64,000 nucleotides of DNA. It comes from Scandinavium goeteborgense. GTDB lineage: Bacteria; Pseudomonadota; Gammaproteobacteria; Enterobacterales; Enterobacteriaceae. Below, piece after piece: positions 9,914 through 23,767 of this stretch (position 1 is its first letter; the number at the start of each line of letters is the position of its first letter). The stretch covers positions 4,507,177 to 4,571,176 of the forward strand of contig NZ_CP054058.1 in assembly GCF_003935895.2 (NCBI RefSeq), in the 5' to 3' direction. The position numbers and the translations under genes are program-made. The notes under the pieces are model-generated. The model was not told where the DNA came from and ran no database searches. It saw only the letters and a list, made by a program, of their open reading frames with translations.

Positions 9914-10537
9914 TTATTTTTTCTCAACAAGTTGCTTCACGGTATCGGCATATTGCTGCACGAAGACATCCATGTTGCTGGTATCCATACCCTGCGGGTT
10001 CAGCTGGTATTTACCGTTGACGTACATCGCCGGAACGCCCTGTAGCTGCAGATCGGCTGCGGCTTTTTCTTCCTGAGCAACGATAGATTTCACCACAAAG
10101 CTGTTCCAGGCTGCATCATAATCTTCGCCTTTAATACCTGCGTCTACGAAGACCTGACGAATGTCAGCCACAGTCTGGACGGTCTGGGTTTTTTGTACGG
10201 CTTCGAACATTGGAGCGGTGATCTTATCTTCCACGCCCAGCGCCATTGCCACTGCCCACGCCTGAGTCAGCTCTTTGCCCAGTGGGCCCAGGAACTCAAC
10301 GTGATACTTGGTCATTTTGGTGCCTTCCGGCAGCTTTTTCTTCACGTTATCAGACACGTGAAGGACCTGCTCAAACTCATAGCAGTGTGGGCAATAGAAG
10401 GAGAAGAACTCCAGAACCTGTGGTTCACCGGCTACCGGTTTCTCCAGCGTGGAGTACTGTTTGCCATCGGTGATTTGCGCAGCGGCGGCGCTGAATGCGA
10501 GAACCATGCCTGCCAGCGCCAGAAAAATCTTTTTCAT
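9914..10537 (-). CDS. dsbA: Periplasmic thiol:disulfide oxidoreductase DsbA
   Basis: DsbA introduces disulfides into exported proteins and is re-oxidised by DsbB. The 207-residue precursor has a signal peptide, [19 protein letters not shown], cleaved before AQITDG. The thioredoxin-fold active site is CPHC at precursor residues 49-52 (C30-C33 in the mature protein). The cis-proline loop [10 protein letters not shown] is present. It starts 26 bases after srkA, so the two form an operon; a CpxR box lies upstream of srkA. Confidence 0.97.
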   Translation of the reverse strand: MKKIFLALAGMVLAFSAAAAQITDGKQYSTLEKPVAGEPQVLEFFSFYCPHCYEFEQVLHVSDNVKKKLPEGTKMTKYHVEFLGPLGKELTQAWAVAMALGVEDKITAPMFEAVQKTQTVQTVADIRQVFVDAGIKGEDYDAAWNSFVVKSIVAQEEKAAADLQLQGVPAMYVNGKYQLNPQGMDTSNMDVFVQQYADTVKQLVEKK

Positions 10538-10563
10538 TGTTAACTCTCTCCTGAAAGTGTCTG

Positions 10564-11550
10564 TTAATACATTGGCGTTAATTGTAATGGTGGCTCCTGG
10601 AGAACTTTGACTTGTTCCAGGAACATTTGGGTTTGCCTGCGCCAGTTATCTTCTTCGGCAAGCCAAGGAAAATTAACGGGAAAGGCAGGATCGCCCCAGC
10701 GGCGGATTAACCACGCCAGGTAATAAACCATACGCATGGCGCGTAACGGTTCAATGAAGGAAAGCTCAGCGGTGTCGAACGTGCTGAACTCTTCATAGGC
10801 TTCAAGAATGGTATCAAGCTGCATCAAACGTTCGGCACGATCGCCGTGCAACAGCATCCACAAATCCTGAATGGCCGGGCCATTTCGGGCATCATCAAGA
10901 TCGACAAACATCGGCCCATCGCGCCAGAGAATATTACCGGCATGGCAATCGCCGTGAAGTCTCAGAGAAGTAAAACGGGTGTGCCATTGCTGCATGACGG
11001 CATCAATCAGCTTGTCTGTGGCAGCAAGGAAATCGGCTTTCAGCGAAGAGGGAACCAGCGGCGTAGTTTCAAAAATCTTGCGGGGTTCCAGCAAATATTC
11101 CTGCAGGCCGATATCCGGGCGCGCGGTAAACAGTTTTTTGCGGCCGGTCTGATGAAGGCGTCCCAGCGAACGGCCAACCCATTCCATCTGATCCAGATTA
11201 TCCGGTTCAAACTGACGGCCGCCTACGCTTGGGAATACCGCAAAAGAGAACCCCTGCTGGCTCAACAGCGTTTCACCCTCAAATGCAATAGGTGCCGCGA
11301 CAGGCACATCATCGGCCTGTAAGTCCTGCGCGAACAGATGTTCTTCGCGGATTTGATCTGCGGTCCAGCGTTGAGGACGATAGAATTTCACGACGAAGCG
11401 ACGTCTGTCTTCATCCTGAAATTGCCAGACGCGATTCTCGTAGCTGTTGAGTGGAGTCAAACCAGAATCCACCCGAATACCCTGATCAAAAAGTGCATCA
11501 ACAATGGTATCCGGGTGTAGAGTCTGGAAAGTAAAAGCCTTATCGTTCAT
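10564..11550 (-). CDS. srkA: Stress response Ser/Thr kinase SrkA (YihE/RdoA)
   Basis: SrkA is a Cpx-regulated protein kinase of the aminoglycoside-phosphotransferase fold that counters MazEF-driven death in E. coli. Its 328 residues match the family length. The catalytic loop [14 protein letters not shown] holds the HGDxHxxN motif, and [11 protein letters not shown] supplies the metal-binding aspartate. It is the first gene of srkA-dsbA and lies just downstream of yihD, whose 3' end contains the CpxR box. Confidence 0.94.
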   Translation of the reverse strand: MNDKAFTFQTLHPDTIVDALFDQGIRVDSGLTPLNSYENRVWQFQDEDRRRFVVKFYRPQRWTADQIREEHLFAQDLQADDVPVAAPIAFEGETLLSQQGFSFAVFPSVGGRQFEPDNLDQMEWVGRSLGRLHQTGRKKLFTARPDIGLQEYLLEPRKIFETTPLVPSSLKADFLAATDKLIDAVMQQWHTRFTSLRLHGDCHAGNILWRDGPMFVDLDDARNGPAIQDLWMLLHGDRAERLMQLDTILEAYEEFSTFDTAELSFIEPLRAMRMVYYLAWLIRRWGDPAFPVNFPWLAEEDNWRRQTQMFLEQVKVLQEPPLQLTPMY

Positions 11551-11615
11551 CCGATTATCCGGAAATTACTGCGAATAATTCAGGATATCATTTCACAGCC
11601 TTTTCGGTCGCACCT

Positions 11616-11630
11616 CTTACAAGCTTTTAC
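11616..11630 (-). promoter_or_regulatory. CpxR-binding box of srkA-dsbA
   Basis: On the minus strand GTAAA-AGCTT-GTAAG matches the CpxR consensus GTAAA-N5-GTAAA at 9 of 10 positions. It lies 66 bases upstream of the srkA start and overlaps the last codon of yihD. CpxR control of this operon is established in E. coli. Confidence 0.75.
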
Positions 11631-11896
11631 TCTTTAATTACGCCGCGAGCGCGGAGCAGTGCAGTTTTAAAATCTTCTTCATAATCTTTCTTAATGCCCG
11701 GGATAGCCGCATCTTTCGCGGAATCGCGCATTTTCAGATGATAAATCAGAATATCATCGGAAAGATCCGTCAGCTCACCGTCAAAACCTGACTCCTTCGC
11801 CAGTTTCTGTAAGAATTGCATTAGATTCAGCTCGGGCTCTTTTTGCCAGGCTGGCTGGAGAAGCTCAATTACTTCGTTCAGACGTTTACATTTCAT
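11627..11896 (-). CDS. yihD: Conserved DUF1040 protein YihD
   Basis: This 89-residue protein matches E. coli YihD in length and sequence ([38 protein letters not shown]). It is predicted soluble and helical and has no catalytic motif I recognise. Its function is unknown; it has been linked to the Cpx/srkA neighbourhood by position. It has a GGAGCAA ribosome-binding site and is divergent from mobA. Confidence 0.92.
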   Translation of the reverse strand: MKCKRLNEVIELLQPAWQKEPELNLMQFLQKLAKESGFDGELTDLSDDILIYHLKMRDSAKDAAIPGIKKDYEEDFKTALLRARGVIKE

Positions 11897-11965
11897 TTAT
11901 TTGCTCCTTACGCTTAACAGTCACACGTTAGCAGGGTCAAACCCACAATAAAAGAGGCGATATTC

Positions 11966-12550
11966 GTGAATCAGCATCAGGGGATAACCGGCGTCGTGCT
12001 GGCGGGCGGAAAGGCAAGCCGAATGGGTGGCATCGATAAAGGATTACAGGAGCTCAACGGAATTCCACTATGGCAACACGTCGCCGCTACGCTTTCTATG
12101 CAAACGGAAACATTGGCTGTCAGCGCTAACCGTTCACTGGATATATACCGTTCCCTTGGCCATACCGTAGTAGAGGATGCATTACCCGATTACCCTGGCC
12201 CCCTTGCCGGAATGCTCTCTGTAATGCAGCAATTGCCGGGCGAGTGGTTTCTTTTTTGCCCGTGCGATACGCCCTTTATTCCAGATTTTCTGACTGACCG
12301 TTTTTTGCAGTTCAGAACCCAAACACCAGTAGTATGGGCCTATGACGGCGAACGCGATCATCCCACAGTTTCCCTGATTAACCGCAGTGTAGTCCCCTTC
12401 CTGGAAAAATATCTTGAGGCAGGAGAGCGCCGGGTAATGGTCTTTCTTCAGCAGTGTGGTGGCCATCGCGTTGATTTTAGCGATGTCAAAGACGCATTTA
12501 TCAACGTGAATACGCTCGACGATTTGCAAAGCATGCAGGTGAAATCATGA
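11966..12550 (+). CDS. mobA: Molybdenum cofactor guanylyltransferase
   Basis: MobA transfers GMP from GTP to molybdopterin-Mo, giving the MGD cofactor of nitrate, formate and DMSO-type reductases. Its 194 residues match the family. Nucleotide-binding signature [18 protein letters not shown] is near residue 10, [10 protein letters not shown] follows near 73, and the metal-binding CDTP is near 98. The start is a GTG with AGAGG 8 bases upstream. It overlaps mobB by four bases (ATGA). It looks more diverged from E. coli than its neighbours. Confidence 0.95.
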   Translation: MNQHQGITGVVLAGGKASRMGGIDKGLQELNGIPLWQHVAATLSMQTETLAVSANRSLDIYRSLGHTVVEDALPDYPGPLAGMLSVMQQLPGEWFLFCPCDTPFIPDFLTDRFLQFRTQTPVVWAYDGERDHPTVSLINRSVVPFLEKYLEAGERRVMVFLQQCGGHRVDFSDVKDAFINVNTLDDLQSMQVKS

Positions 12551-13074
12551 CGCCGGTTCTGGCCATTGCCGCGTGGAGCGGCACGGGGAAAACAACCTTA
12601 CTAAAAGCACTGATCCCGGAACTCTGTGCACGTGGTTTACGTCCGGGGCTTATCAAACATACTCATCATCGGATGGATATCGACACTCCTGGGAAAGACA
12701 GCTATGAACTGCGTAAGGCAGGTGCCGCCCAAACGCTGGTTGCCAGCGGACAGCGCTGGGCATTAATGACGGAAACGCCAGAAGCGGAAGAGCCTGATCT
12801 GCAGTATCTGGTTAGTCGCATGGAACTCTCAACGCTGGATCTGGTGCTTGTTGAAGGTTTTAAACACGAGCCTGTCGCCAAAATGATGCTCTTCCGACAA
12901 GGTACGTCTCACACGATTGAAGAACTGACTCTCGACGAATACGTAGTCGCTATTGCCGCTGACACACCGATTGATACACCTTGCCCATTATTGGATCTCA
13001 ACAACATCAATCAGATAGCTGAGTTTGTTGAGCAATGGGTAGAGCAACAGAAAGCCGTTAAGCAGGAGCGATAA
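12547..13074 (+). CDS. mobB: Molybdopterin-guanine dinucleotide biosynthesis adaptor MobB
   Basis: MobB is a GTP-binding partner of MobA that aids but is not essential for MGD synthesis. The 175-residue P-loop protein has Walker [12 protein letters not shown] at residues 9-19 and the conserved [17 protein letters not shown] segment. The start ATG overlaps the mobA stop, a sign of coupled translation. It is convergent with the rRNA operon, as mobB is with rrnA in E. coli. Confidence 0.95.
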   Translation: MTPVLAIAAWSGTGKTTLLKALIPELCARGLRPGLIKHTHHRMDIDTPGKDSYELRKAGAAQTLVASGQRWALMTETPEAEEPDLQYLVSRMELSTLDLVLVEGFKHEPVAKMMLFRQGTSHTIEELTLDEYVVAIAADTPIDTPCPLLDLNNINQIAEFVEQWVEQQKAVKQER

Positions 13075-13131
13075 TCGGGGTTACGATTGCGAATGCAAAG
13101 ATCATAGAGGGATTTGATGACGTATAAACGC

Positions 13132-13160
13132 AAAAAACCCCGGCCTTTCGGTCGGGGTTT
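13132..13160 (-). terminator. rRNA operon intrinsic terminator
   Basis: Minus-strand stem CCCCGACC / GGCCGGGG with GAAA loop (13138-13157) is followed by six T. It lies just after the 5S gene. Confidence 0.92.
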
Positions 13161-13172
13161 CTTACTTGTTTG

Positions 13173-13292
13173 ATGCCTGGCAGTTCCCTACTCTCGCATG
13201 GGGAGACCCCACACTACCATCGGCGCTACGGCGTTTCACTTCTGAGTTCGGCATGGGGTCAGGTGGGACCACCGCGCTGTTGCCGCCAGGCA
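13173..13292 (-). rRNA. rrf: 5S ribosomal RNA
   Basis: The 120-nt sequence begins TGCCTGGCGGC and ends CAGGCAT on the minus strand, matching E. coli 5S. It is the last gene of the operon; no tRNA gene follows before the terminator, unlike E. coli rrnC, which has aspT and trpT there. Confidence 0.98.
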
Positions 13293-13386
13293 AATTCTGT
13301 TTACCAACACACCCTTCAGGGTCTGTCAGTTAATCTGTTTCAAGCTGAATATCGTGTCTCTCACGCCAAAACATCTTCGGCGTTGT

Positions 13387-16292
<2,906 letters not shown>

Positions 16293-16525
16293 TCACAACC
16301 CGAAGATGTTTCTTTCGATTCATCATCGACTTGCAATAATTTGAGAGACTCGAACACACCGTATTTTCCTTTCTTATTACGGAGAAAGGAAACAGTGTGT
16401 CGTTTCAATTTTCAGCTTGATCCAGATTTTTAAAGAGCAAATATCTCAAACATGACTCACCGCTTACGCAGTAAAATCAGTTTTGAGATAGGGAGGCCGG
16501 CGACTTTCACTCACAAACCAGCAAG
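16293..16525 (-). other. 16S-23S spacer, part between tRNA-Glu and 23S
   Basis: This 233-bp transcribed spacer contains a boxA-like antitermination element (TGCTCTTTAAAAATC on the minus strand, near 16425-16440). The sequence next to the 23S gene can pair with the 23S distal flank to form the RNase III processing stem. No gene is seen. Confidence 0.75.
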
Positions 16526-16601
16526 TGGCGTCCCCTAGGGGATTCGAACCCCTGTTACCGCCGTGAAAGGGCGGTGTCCTGGGCCTCTAGACGAAGGGGA
16601 C
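16526..16601 (-). tRNA. tRNA-Glu (anticodon TTC)
   Basis: The 76-nt minus-strand sequence starts GTCCCCTTCGTCTAGAGG, has anticodon loop CTTTCAC and ends GGGGACGCCA. It looks identical to E. coli tRNA-Glu. A lone tRNA-Glu in the 16S-23S spacer is the rrnB/C/E/G type, not the Ile-Ala type of rrnA. Confidence 0.97.
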
Positions 16602-16686
16602 ACTGAAGTCTCAATCGCAAGACGCCTTGCTTCTCTACATCTATCAGACAATCTGTGTGGACACTACAAAGGCAGGTTCTTTAAGG

Positions 16687-18228
<1,542 letters not shown>

Positions 18229-18413
18229 AAGTTTGATGCTCATGAATTAAACTTCGTAATGAATTACGTATGTTCACTCATAAGACTTGGTATTCTATTT
18301 AGCGTCTTTCGACGTTAAGAATCCATGTCACTTTGAGTGCCCACACAGATTGTCTGATAAATTGTTAAAGAGCAGTGAGTTACGCGCTTTCGCTTGCTAA
18401 CTCGAGGTCCCGT

Positions 18414-18441
18414 ATAATACGTTTTCCTCATTCAGAGTCAA
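18414..18441 (-). promoter_or_regulatory. rrn P2 promoter
   Basis: Minus-strand TTGACT (18436-18441), a 16-bp spacer, then TATTAT (18414-18419): the same hexamers and spacing as E. coli rrn P2. Confidence 0.85.
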
Positions 18442-18533
18442 GCGTTTATTTTCGCTTTTCTCTGTCAGGATTTCCTGGGAAACCCTTCTGACCCGGCGGC
18501 TGGCGAGCCGTTGTTCCGTGTCAGTGGAGGCGC

Positions 18534-18600
18534 ATTATAGGGAGTTCTGACGAGACGGCAAGAGGAAATTTGAATTAATTTATCGCTCGCCCTTTTTTTC
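18534..18600 (-). promoter_or_regulatory. rrn P1 promoter with UP element
   Basis: Minus-strand TTGCCG (18556-18561), a 16-bp spacer, then TATAAT (18534-18539), followed by the GC-rich discriminator GCGCC and the conserved CCACTGACACGGAACAACGG. An A/T-rich tract at about 18565-18600 is in the UP-element position. The -35 TTGCCG departs from the usual TTGTCA. Confidence 0.82.
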
Positions 18601-18712
18601 ACCAAACCACTCATAAAAGCACCATTAATTGCACTATCTGCTGTTTTTACCGCCGTATTTTGCCTCTGAATGGCATACTAGAAAGGTCATTCGATATGAA
18701 GGAAAGGCATCT

Positions 18713-19417
18713 ATGTCCTTGAGCGCGCAACAGCTGGCGGCACAAAAGAACATTTCATGGGTTCTTGCAGAGAAACTGGCGCAGAAGATTTTGACCGGAG
18801 AATACCCGCCGGAGTGCATCCTCCCCGGAGAGATGGAGTTGGGCGAGCAGTTTGGCGTAAGCCGTACCGCCGTTCGTGAAGCGGTGAAGACGCTGACCGC
18901 AAAAGGAATGGTTTTGCCGCGACCACGTATTGGCACCCGAGTGATGCCCCGTAGCGACTGGAACTTCCTTGATAAAGAGCTGATATCCTGGTGGCTGACC
19001 GAAAGTAACTTTGAAGAAGTCGTAGAACACTTCCTTGTTATGCGCAGCAGCCTTGAACCGCAGGCCTGCTTGCTGGCGGCCACGCTCGGCAGCGCGGAAC
19101 AAAAAGCCCGGCTGAATACATTAATGGAAGAGATGGTCCATCTGAAGCGGCACTTTGACCGCCAGCGCTGGATTGAAGTGGACATGGCCTGGCACGAACA
19201 AATCTATGCGATGAGCTCCAACCCATTTCTGACCTCCTTTGCTTCGCTGTTTCATTCTGTCTATCAGACTTACTTTGCCGCCATCACCCAAAACGAAGTG
19301 GTGAAGCTCGATCTCCACCAGGCCATTGTGGATGCTATTCAGGAAAGCGATGGTCCACGCGCCTGGCAGGCTTGCCAGGCACTGTTAACGGCCCCAAACA
19401 CTCAGGCTACTCAATAG
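18713..19417 (+). CDS. yieP: GntR-family (FadR/FCD) transcriptional regulator YieP
   Basis: A 234-residue repressor with an N-terminal winged helix (LGEQFGVSRTAVREAVKTLTAKG, residues 39-61) and a C-terminal FCD ligand domain. The start at MSLSAQQLAAQKN has GGAAAGG 6 bases upstream; a longer in-frame ATG at 18629 lacks similarity. The stop codon directly abuts the hsrA start, so the two are coupled. In E. coli the same pair flanks the promoter side of rrnC. The natural ligand is not known to me. Confidence 0.93.
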   Translation: MSLSAQQLAAQKNISWVLAEKLAQKILTGEYPPECILPGEMELGEQFGVSRTAVREAVKTLTAKGMVLPRPRIGTRVMPRSDWNFLDKELISWWLTESNFEEVVEHFLVMRSSLEPQACLLAATLGSAEQKARLNTLMEEMVHLKRHFDRQRWIEVDMAWHEQIYAMSSNPFLTSFASLFHSVYQTYFAAITQNEVVKLDLHQAIVDAIQESDGPRAWQACQALLTAPNTQATQ

Positions 19418-20818
19418 ATGACCGAGAAGAAATCACGCAGTATGGCCGGTTTGCCGTGGATTGCGGCGATGGCCTTCTTTATGCAAGCGCTGGATGCCAC
19501 CATCCTGAACACCGCGCTCCCCGCAATTGCCCACAGTCTGAATCGCTCCCCATTGGCGATGCAGTCGGCCATTATCAGTTACACCCTGACGGTGGCGATG
19601 CTGATCCCGGTCAGCGGCTGGCTGGCCGATCGCTTCGGCACGCGTCGCATCTTTATGATTGCCGTGAGTCTGTTTACCCTGGGCTCGCTAGCATGCGCCC
19701 TGTCAGGTTCATTAACGCAGTTGGTTATCTTCCGCGTGATCCAAGGGGTCGGCGGCGCAATGATGATGCCCGTCGCCCGCCTCGCGCTGCTACGTGCCTA
19801 TCCGCGCAGTGAACTTCTGCCTGTTCTGAACTTCGTGACCATGCCTGGGCTGGTCGGTCCCATTCTTGGGCCGGTGCTGGGCGGCGTGCTGGTAACCTGG
19901 GCGAGCTGGCACTGGATTTTCCTGATTAACATTCCGATCGGCATCGCCGGGCTGTTGTATGCCCGCAAATATATGCCGAACTTCACCACGCCACGCCGCA
20001 AATTTGATATGACCGGCTTCCTGCTGTTTGGCCTGAGTCTGGTGCTATTCTCCAGCGGGATGGAGTTGTTCGGCGAGAAAATTGTCGCGACGTGGATGGC
20101 GCTGGCCATCATTGCGGTCAGTGTTCTTCTATTACTGGCATACATTCGCCACGCGCGCCGACATCCCACGCCGCTCATCGCGCTGCCGATGTTCAAGACG
20201 CGCACCTTCTCCGTGGGAATTGTCGGCAACCTCGCCACCCGTCTCGGTACCGGCTGCGTTCCGTTTCTGATGCCGTTGATGTTGCAGGTTGGGTTTGGTT
20301 ATCCAGCGCTAATCGCTGGCTGCATGATGGCACCCACAGCGTTAGGGTCGATTCTGGCGAAATCGACGGTGACGCAGGTGCTGCGTTGGCTGGGTTATCG
20401 TAAAACACTGGTAGGGATTACGGTGTTTATCGGTCTGATGATTGCACAGTTCTCGCTGCAGTCGCCGTCCATGCCGGTGTGGATGCTGGTCCTGCCTTTA
20501 TTCGTGCTGGGAATGGCAATGTCGACGCAGTTTACGTCGATGAACACCATAACGCTGGCTGACCTCACCGACGAAAACGCCAGCAGCGGCAATAGCGTGC
20601 TGGCCGTGACGCAGCAGCTGTCTATTAGCCTTGGGGTAGCCATCAGTGCCGCAGTGCTGCGCTTTTATGAAGGGTTCGAGGGTAGCAACACCGTGGAACA
20701 GTTCCACTACACCTTTATTACGATGGGGGCCCTCACAGTGGTATCGGCACTGACGTTTATGCTGTTAAAACCGAAAGATGGTCGCAACCTGATTAAAGAG
20801 CGGCACAAGAAAGCTTAG
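19418..20818 (+). CDS. hsrA: MFS transporter HsrA (DHA2-type, 14 TM)
   Basis: A 466-residue major facilitator of the EmrB/QacA drug:H+ antiporter group. Motif A is [11 protein letters not shown] between TM2 and TM3, and motif C-like sequence [11 protein letters not shown] lies in TM5. E. coli HsrA was named from overexpression effects on homocysteine and RpoS-linked phenotypes; the true substrate is unresolved. The ATG follows the yieP TAG without a gap. Its stop codon overlaps that of convergent rbsR (shared bases TTAG). Confidence 0.92.
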   Translation: MTEKKSRSMAGLPWIAAMAFFMQALDATILNTALPAIAHSLNRSPLAMQSAIISYTLTVAMLIPVSGWLADRFGTRRIFMIAVSLFTLGSLACALSGSLTQLVIFRVIQGVGGAMMMPVARLALLRAYPRSELLPVLNFVTMPGLVGPILGPVLGGVLVTWASWHWIFLINIPIGIAGLLYARKYMPNFTTPRRKFDMTGFLLFGLSLVLFSSGMELFGEKIVATWMALAIIAVSVLLLLAYIRHARRHPTPLIALPMFKTRTFSVGIVGNLATRLGTGCVPFLMPLMLQVGFGYPALIAGCMMAPTALGSILAKSTVTQVLRWLGYRKTLVGITVFIGLMIAQFSLQSPSMPVWMLVLPLFVLGMAMSTQFTSMNTITLADLTDENASSGNSVLAVTQQLSISLGVAISAAVLRFYEGFEGSNTVEQFHYTFITMGALTVVSALTFMLLKPKDGRNLIKERHKKA

Positions 20819-21807
20819 GCAGAACCGCGCACCACCAGCTCAGGCGTCAGCTGCACACGCTGCTGTTTCTGCCCGGGCTGCGCCATTCGGTGGATCAATA
20901 CGTCGATAGCCAGCTCACCCAGTTCATCTTTAGGCTGATGGATTGTCGTCAGCGGCGGCGTCATGTAGGCCGCCAGTTCGATATCGTCATAACCGACGAC
21001 CGCCACATCCCGTGGAATATTCAGTCCCGCCTGATACAGCGCCTGATAAACCCCGACCGCCATCGCATCATTACCCACGAACACCGCCTGCGGGGGTTCC
21101 GGTAGCGCCAGCAATGCCTGCATCGCCGTTAATCCGCCGCCAAATTCAAAATTGCTGGTAATAATGTAGCCATCAACAATCGGCAAGCCACTACGCGCCA
21201 TTGCCGCCTGATACCCTTCAAGGCGCAGGCGCGCGGGCGTTTTATCCAGCGGCCCGGCAATACAGGCGATACGGCGATAACCTTTGTCGATCAGGTACTG
21301 CGTCGCCATGTCCCCGCCGAGCAGCGAGTTATCCTGAATAATATCGCTGTCACCGTCGAACGGCGCCCAGTCCATCATCACCGTCGGTATAGAAGGATAG
21401 CGCTGGACGATTTCCGGCGACGGCTGATGCGTTTCGGTACACAACAGCAATAAACCGTCGACGCGCTTTTGCATCAGCGTTTCGAGATTACTGTTCATCC
21501 GCTGTTCGTCGCCTTCGGTGTTGCAGAGCACCAGGCTGTAGCCGCGTTCAAAGCAGCTGCGCTCCACGCCGCGAACCAGCTCCGAGTAAAACGGATTGGT
21601 ACTGGCGGTGATCAGCATGCCGATCGTGTGGGTCTGATTGAGTTTGAGGCTACGCGCCAGGGCCGAAGGCGCGTAGTTAAGGCTTTTAATGGCGGCATTC
21701 ACCTTTTCGGTGATGCTTTCGCTGACAAACCGGTCTTTATTAATGACGTGAGAGACCGTCGAAGTGGAAACGCCCGCCAGGCGAGCAACATCCTTCATGG
21801 TAGCCAA
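20815..21807 (-). CDS. rbsR: Ribose operon repressor RbsR
   Basis: A LacI/GalR-family repressor, 330 residues. Its helix-turn-helix and hinge are [20 protein letters not shown] and [10 protein letters not shown]; the rest is a periplasmic-binding-protein-like ribose-sensing domain. The first codon aligned with E. coli is TTG here (MATMKDV). An ATG three codons in is the alternative, but the GGGG in CAGGGGTAACGC is better spaced for the TTG. It ends the rbs operon, three bases after rbsK. Two matching palindromic operators lie upstream of rbsD. Confidence 0.96.
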   Translation of the reverse strand: MATMKDVARLAGVSTSTVSHVINKDRFVSESITEKVNAAIKSLNYAPSALARSLKLNQTHTIGMLITASTNPFYSELVRGVERSCFERGYSLVLCNTEGDEQRMNSNLETLMQKRVDGLLLLCTETHQPSPEIVQRYPSIPTVMMDWAPFDGDSDIIQDNSLLGGDMATQYLIDKGYRRIACIAGPLDKTPARLRLEGYQAAMARSGLPIVDGYIITSNFEFGGGLTAMQALLALPEPPQAVFVGNDAMAVGVYQALYQAGLNIPRDVAVVGYDDIELAAYMTPPLTTIHQPKDELGELAIDVLIHRMAQPGQKQQRVQLTPELVVRGSA

Positions 21808-21810
21808 GCG

Positions 21811-22740
21811 TTACCCCTGCTGACGTAAAAAATCGTCGATCTCTTTGCGCCATGGAACAGAAGGCTGCGCGCCTTTGCGGGTCACAGCAATAGCCGCTGC
21901 CGCATGGGCAAAACGCAACGCCTCCGGTAATTCGGTGCCTTCCAGCAGCGCCGTCATCAGCGCGCCGTTAAAGGTGTCGCCCGCCGCGATAGTGTCAATG
22001 GCCTGCACTTTAAAGCCCGGCACGCGCTGACCGGTCCCTTTCTGGCTGGCCCACACGCCGCGACTGCCGAGTGTAATGATAACCGTTTCGATGCCTTTAT
22101 CATGAAGCACCTGCGCTGCCTGGGCGGCTTCCTCATCATTTTCGACCCGCACGCCAGTCAGCTTTTCTGCTTCGGTTTCGTTAGGGGTGATGATATCCAC
22201 CAGCGAAAGCAGTTCGTCCGGCAGTTCTCGCGCCGGAGCGGGATTCAGCGCCACGGTCGTCTGGTTGCCGTGCGCAATTTTCGCCGCCGCCAGCACGCTT
22301 TCCAGCGGCGATTCCAGCTGCATCAGCAGCGCATCGGCGCTGGCAATACGTTCTTCTTGCTCCGCGACTCGCTCAGTTGTCAGCGCGGCGTTTGCCCCCG
22401 CGTGAATACCGATAACATTCTCACCTTCACCATTAACGAAAATCAGCGCCACGCCGGTGGATTCCCCAGCCACAACGCTCACTGGCGCAATGTCTATATT
22501 GTCGCTCGCCAGCTGCTTACGCACTTGTTCGCCGGTGTCGTCATCGCCGGTACAGGCGATAAAAGCGATGTTCGCCCCGCTGCGTCCGGCGGCGACGGCC
22601 TGATTCGCGCCTTTTCCGCCAAACGCCACTTGATACTGGCTGCCAGTCACGGTTTCGCCCGGTCGCGGGAAAGATTCAAGGTTAAGAATGTGATCGGCAT
22701 TGATACTGCCAAGGACGACGAGGTTACCTGCGGTTTTCAT
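21811..22740 (-). CDS. rbsK: Ribokinase
   Basis: Phosphorylates D-ribose to ribose-5-phosphate. This PfkB-family enzyme of 309 residues has the N-terminal signature GGKGANQAVAAGR near residue 42 and the C-terminal signature DTIAAGDTFNGAL near 250, with the catalytic base Asp in GDTF. The start MKTAGNLVVLGSINADH matches the family; a longer in-frame start would run into the upstream hairpin. It lies between rbsB and rbsR. Confidence 0.97.
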   Translation of the reverse strand: MKTAGNLVVLGSINADHILNLESFPRPGETVTGSQYQVAFGGKGANQAVAAGRSGANIAFIACTGDDDTGEQVRKQLASDNIDIAPVSVVAGESTGVALIFVNGEGENVIGIHAGANAALTTERVAEQEERIASADALLMQLESPLESVLAAAKIAHGNQTTVALNPAPARELPDELLSLVDIITPNETEAEKLTGVRVENDEEAAQAAQVLHDKGIETVIITLGSRGVWASQKGTGQRVPGFKVQAIDTIAAGDTFNGALMTALLEGTELPEALRFAHAAAAIAVTRKGAQPSVPWRKEIDDFLRQQG

Positions 22741-22762
22741 AATCATGAGTGTCCGATAAAGA

Positions 22763-22787
22763 GCGCCACCGGGATTTCCGGTGGCGC
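22763..22787. repeat. Strong hairpin between rbsB and rbsK
   Basis: A perfect 10-bp inverted repeat, GCGCCACCGG-GATTT-CCGGTGGCGC, sits in the 109-bp rbsB-rbsK gap with no T-tract. Its base composition resembles half of a REP element. It may stabilise the 3' end of upstream rbsB mRNA. Confidence 0.7.
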
Positions 22788-22849
22788 ATGCCACACTTTT
22801 CTTTTTACGTTGTCCCCTCAGGCTCTTATTGGCCTGAATCGGTGATGAC

Positions 22850-23740
22850 TTATTGCTTGATGACGAGCTTCAGGTCAACAGGATATTTGGCCTGAACCTT
22901 CTCACCTTTCAGCACCTTAGCAGCAACGTCAACGCCCTGGGCGCCGATTTGCTCTGGCAGCTGTGCAATCGTCGCTGCCAGTTTGCCATCATTTACTGCC
23001 TTTTCGCCATCCGGAGTGCCATCAAAACCGACAACCATCACATCTGACTTACCGGCAGTCTGCAGCGCACGCAGTGCACCCAGCGCCATTTCGTCGTTCT
23101 GCGCGAAGACGGCTTTCACATCAGGATGCGCGGTCAGCAGGTTCTGCATGACGTTCAGACCTTTTGTACGGTCGAAGTCTGCTGGCTGGCTGGCCAGGAC
23201 ATCAAATTTGTGCGCTGCAACGGCCTGCTGGAAACCTTCGCCACGCTCGCGAGCGGCAGACGTTCCTGCAATACCCTGCAGTTCAATAACTTTCGCGCCT
23301 TCACCGGCTTTCTTCGCGATGTAGTCGCCCGCGATTTTGCCGCCCAGCACGTTATCAGATGCAATGTGGCTCACCACCTCACCTTTAGATGCCTGACGGT
23401 CCAGCGTAATCACGGGGATCTTCGCCTGGTTTGCCATTTTTACGGCGTTACCCACGGCGTCCGAATCGGTTGGGTTGATCAGCAGAATTTTGGTGCCACG
23501 TACGGTCAGGTCCTGAACGTTCGCCAGCTCTTTCGCCGGGTTGTTCTGAGAATCCAGTACCACCAGGTTGTAGCCCAGTTTATCCGCCTCTTTCTGCGCC
23601 CCGTCTTTCAGGGAAACGAAGAACGGGTTGTTCAGAGTCGAGATAACCAGCGCAATGGTGTCTTTCGCCATTGCGTTAGCACTTACGGTGGCGCTCAGTG
23701 CCACAGCAGAAACCAGGGTAGCCAGTTTTTTCATGTTCAT
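22850..23740 (-). CDS. rbsB: Ribose ABC transporter, periplasmic binding protein
   Basis: This protein captures ribose for RbsAC and presents it to the Trg chemoreceptor. The 296-residue precursor has signal peptide [25 protein letters not shown], cleaved before KDTIALVIS. The remainder is nearly identical to E. coli RbsB ([40 protein letters not shown]). It is encoded after rbsC. Confidence 0.98.
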   Translation of the reverse strand: MNMKKLATLVSAVALSATVSANAMAKDTIALVISTLNNPFFVSLKDGAQKEADKLGYNLVVLDSQNNPAKELANVQDLTVRGTKILLINPTDSDAVGNAVKMANQAKIPVITLDRQASKGEVVSHIASDNVLGGKIAGDYIAKKAGEGAKVIELQGIAGTSAARERGEGFQQAVAAHKFDVLASQPADFDRTKGLNVMQNLLTAHPDVKAVFAQNDEMALGALRALQTAGKSDVMVVGFDGTPDGEKAVNDGKLAATIAQLPEQIGAQGVDVAAKVLKGEKVQAKYPVDLKLVIKQ

Positions 23741-23767
23741 ATCTGAGATGTCCTGTTATGTCAGTTA

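Larger units (their letters stand above)
18229..18712. other. rRNA leader, promoter region and yieP 5' region
   Basis: This non-coding stretch carries the rRNA leader with boxA (TGCTCTTTAACA, minus strand, 18363-18374) and the antitermination and processing sequences before 16S. It also holds promoters P2 and P1 and an AT-rich UP element running toward yieP. The yieP promoter must lie within about 18580-18705, but I cannot assign it. Confidence 0.8.
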
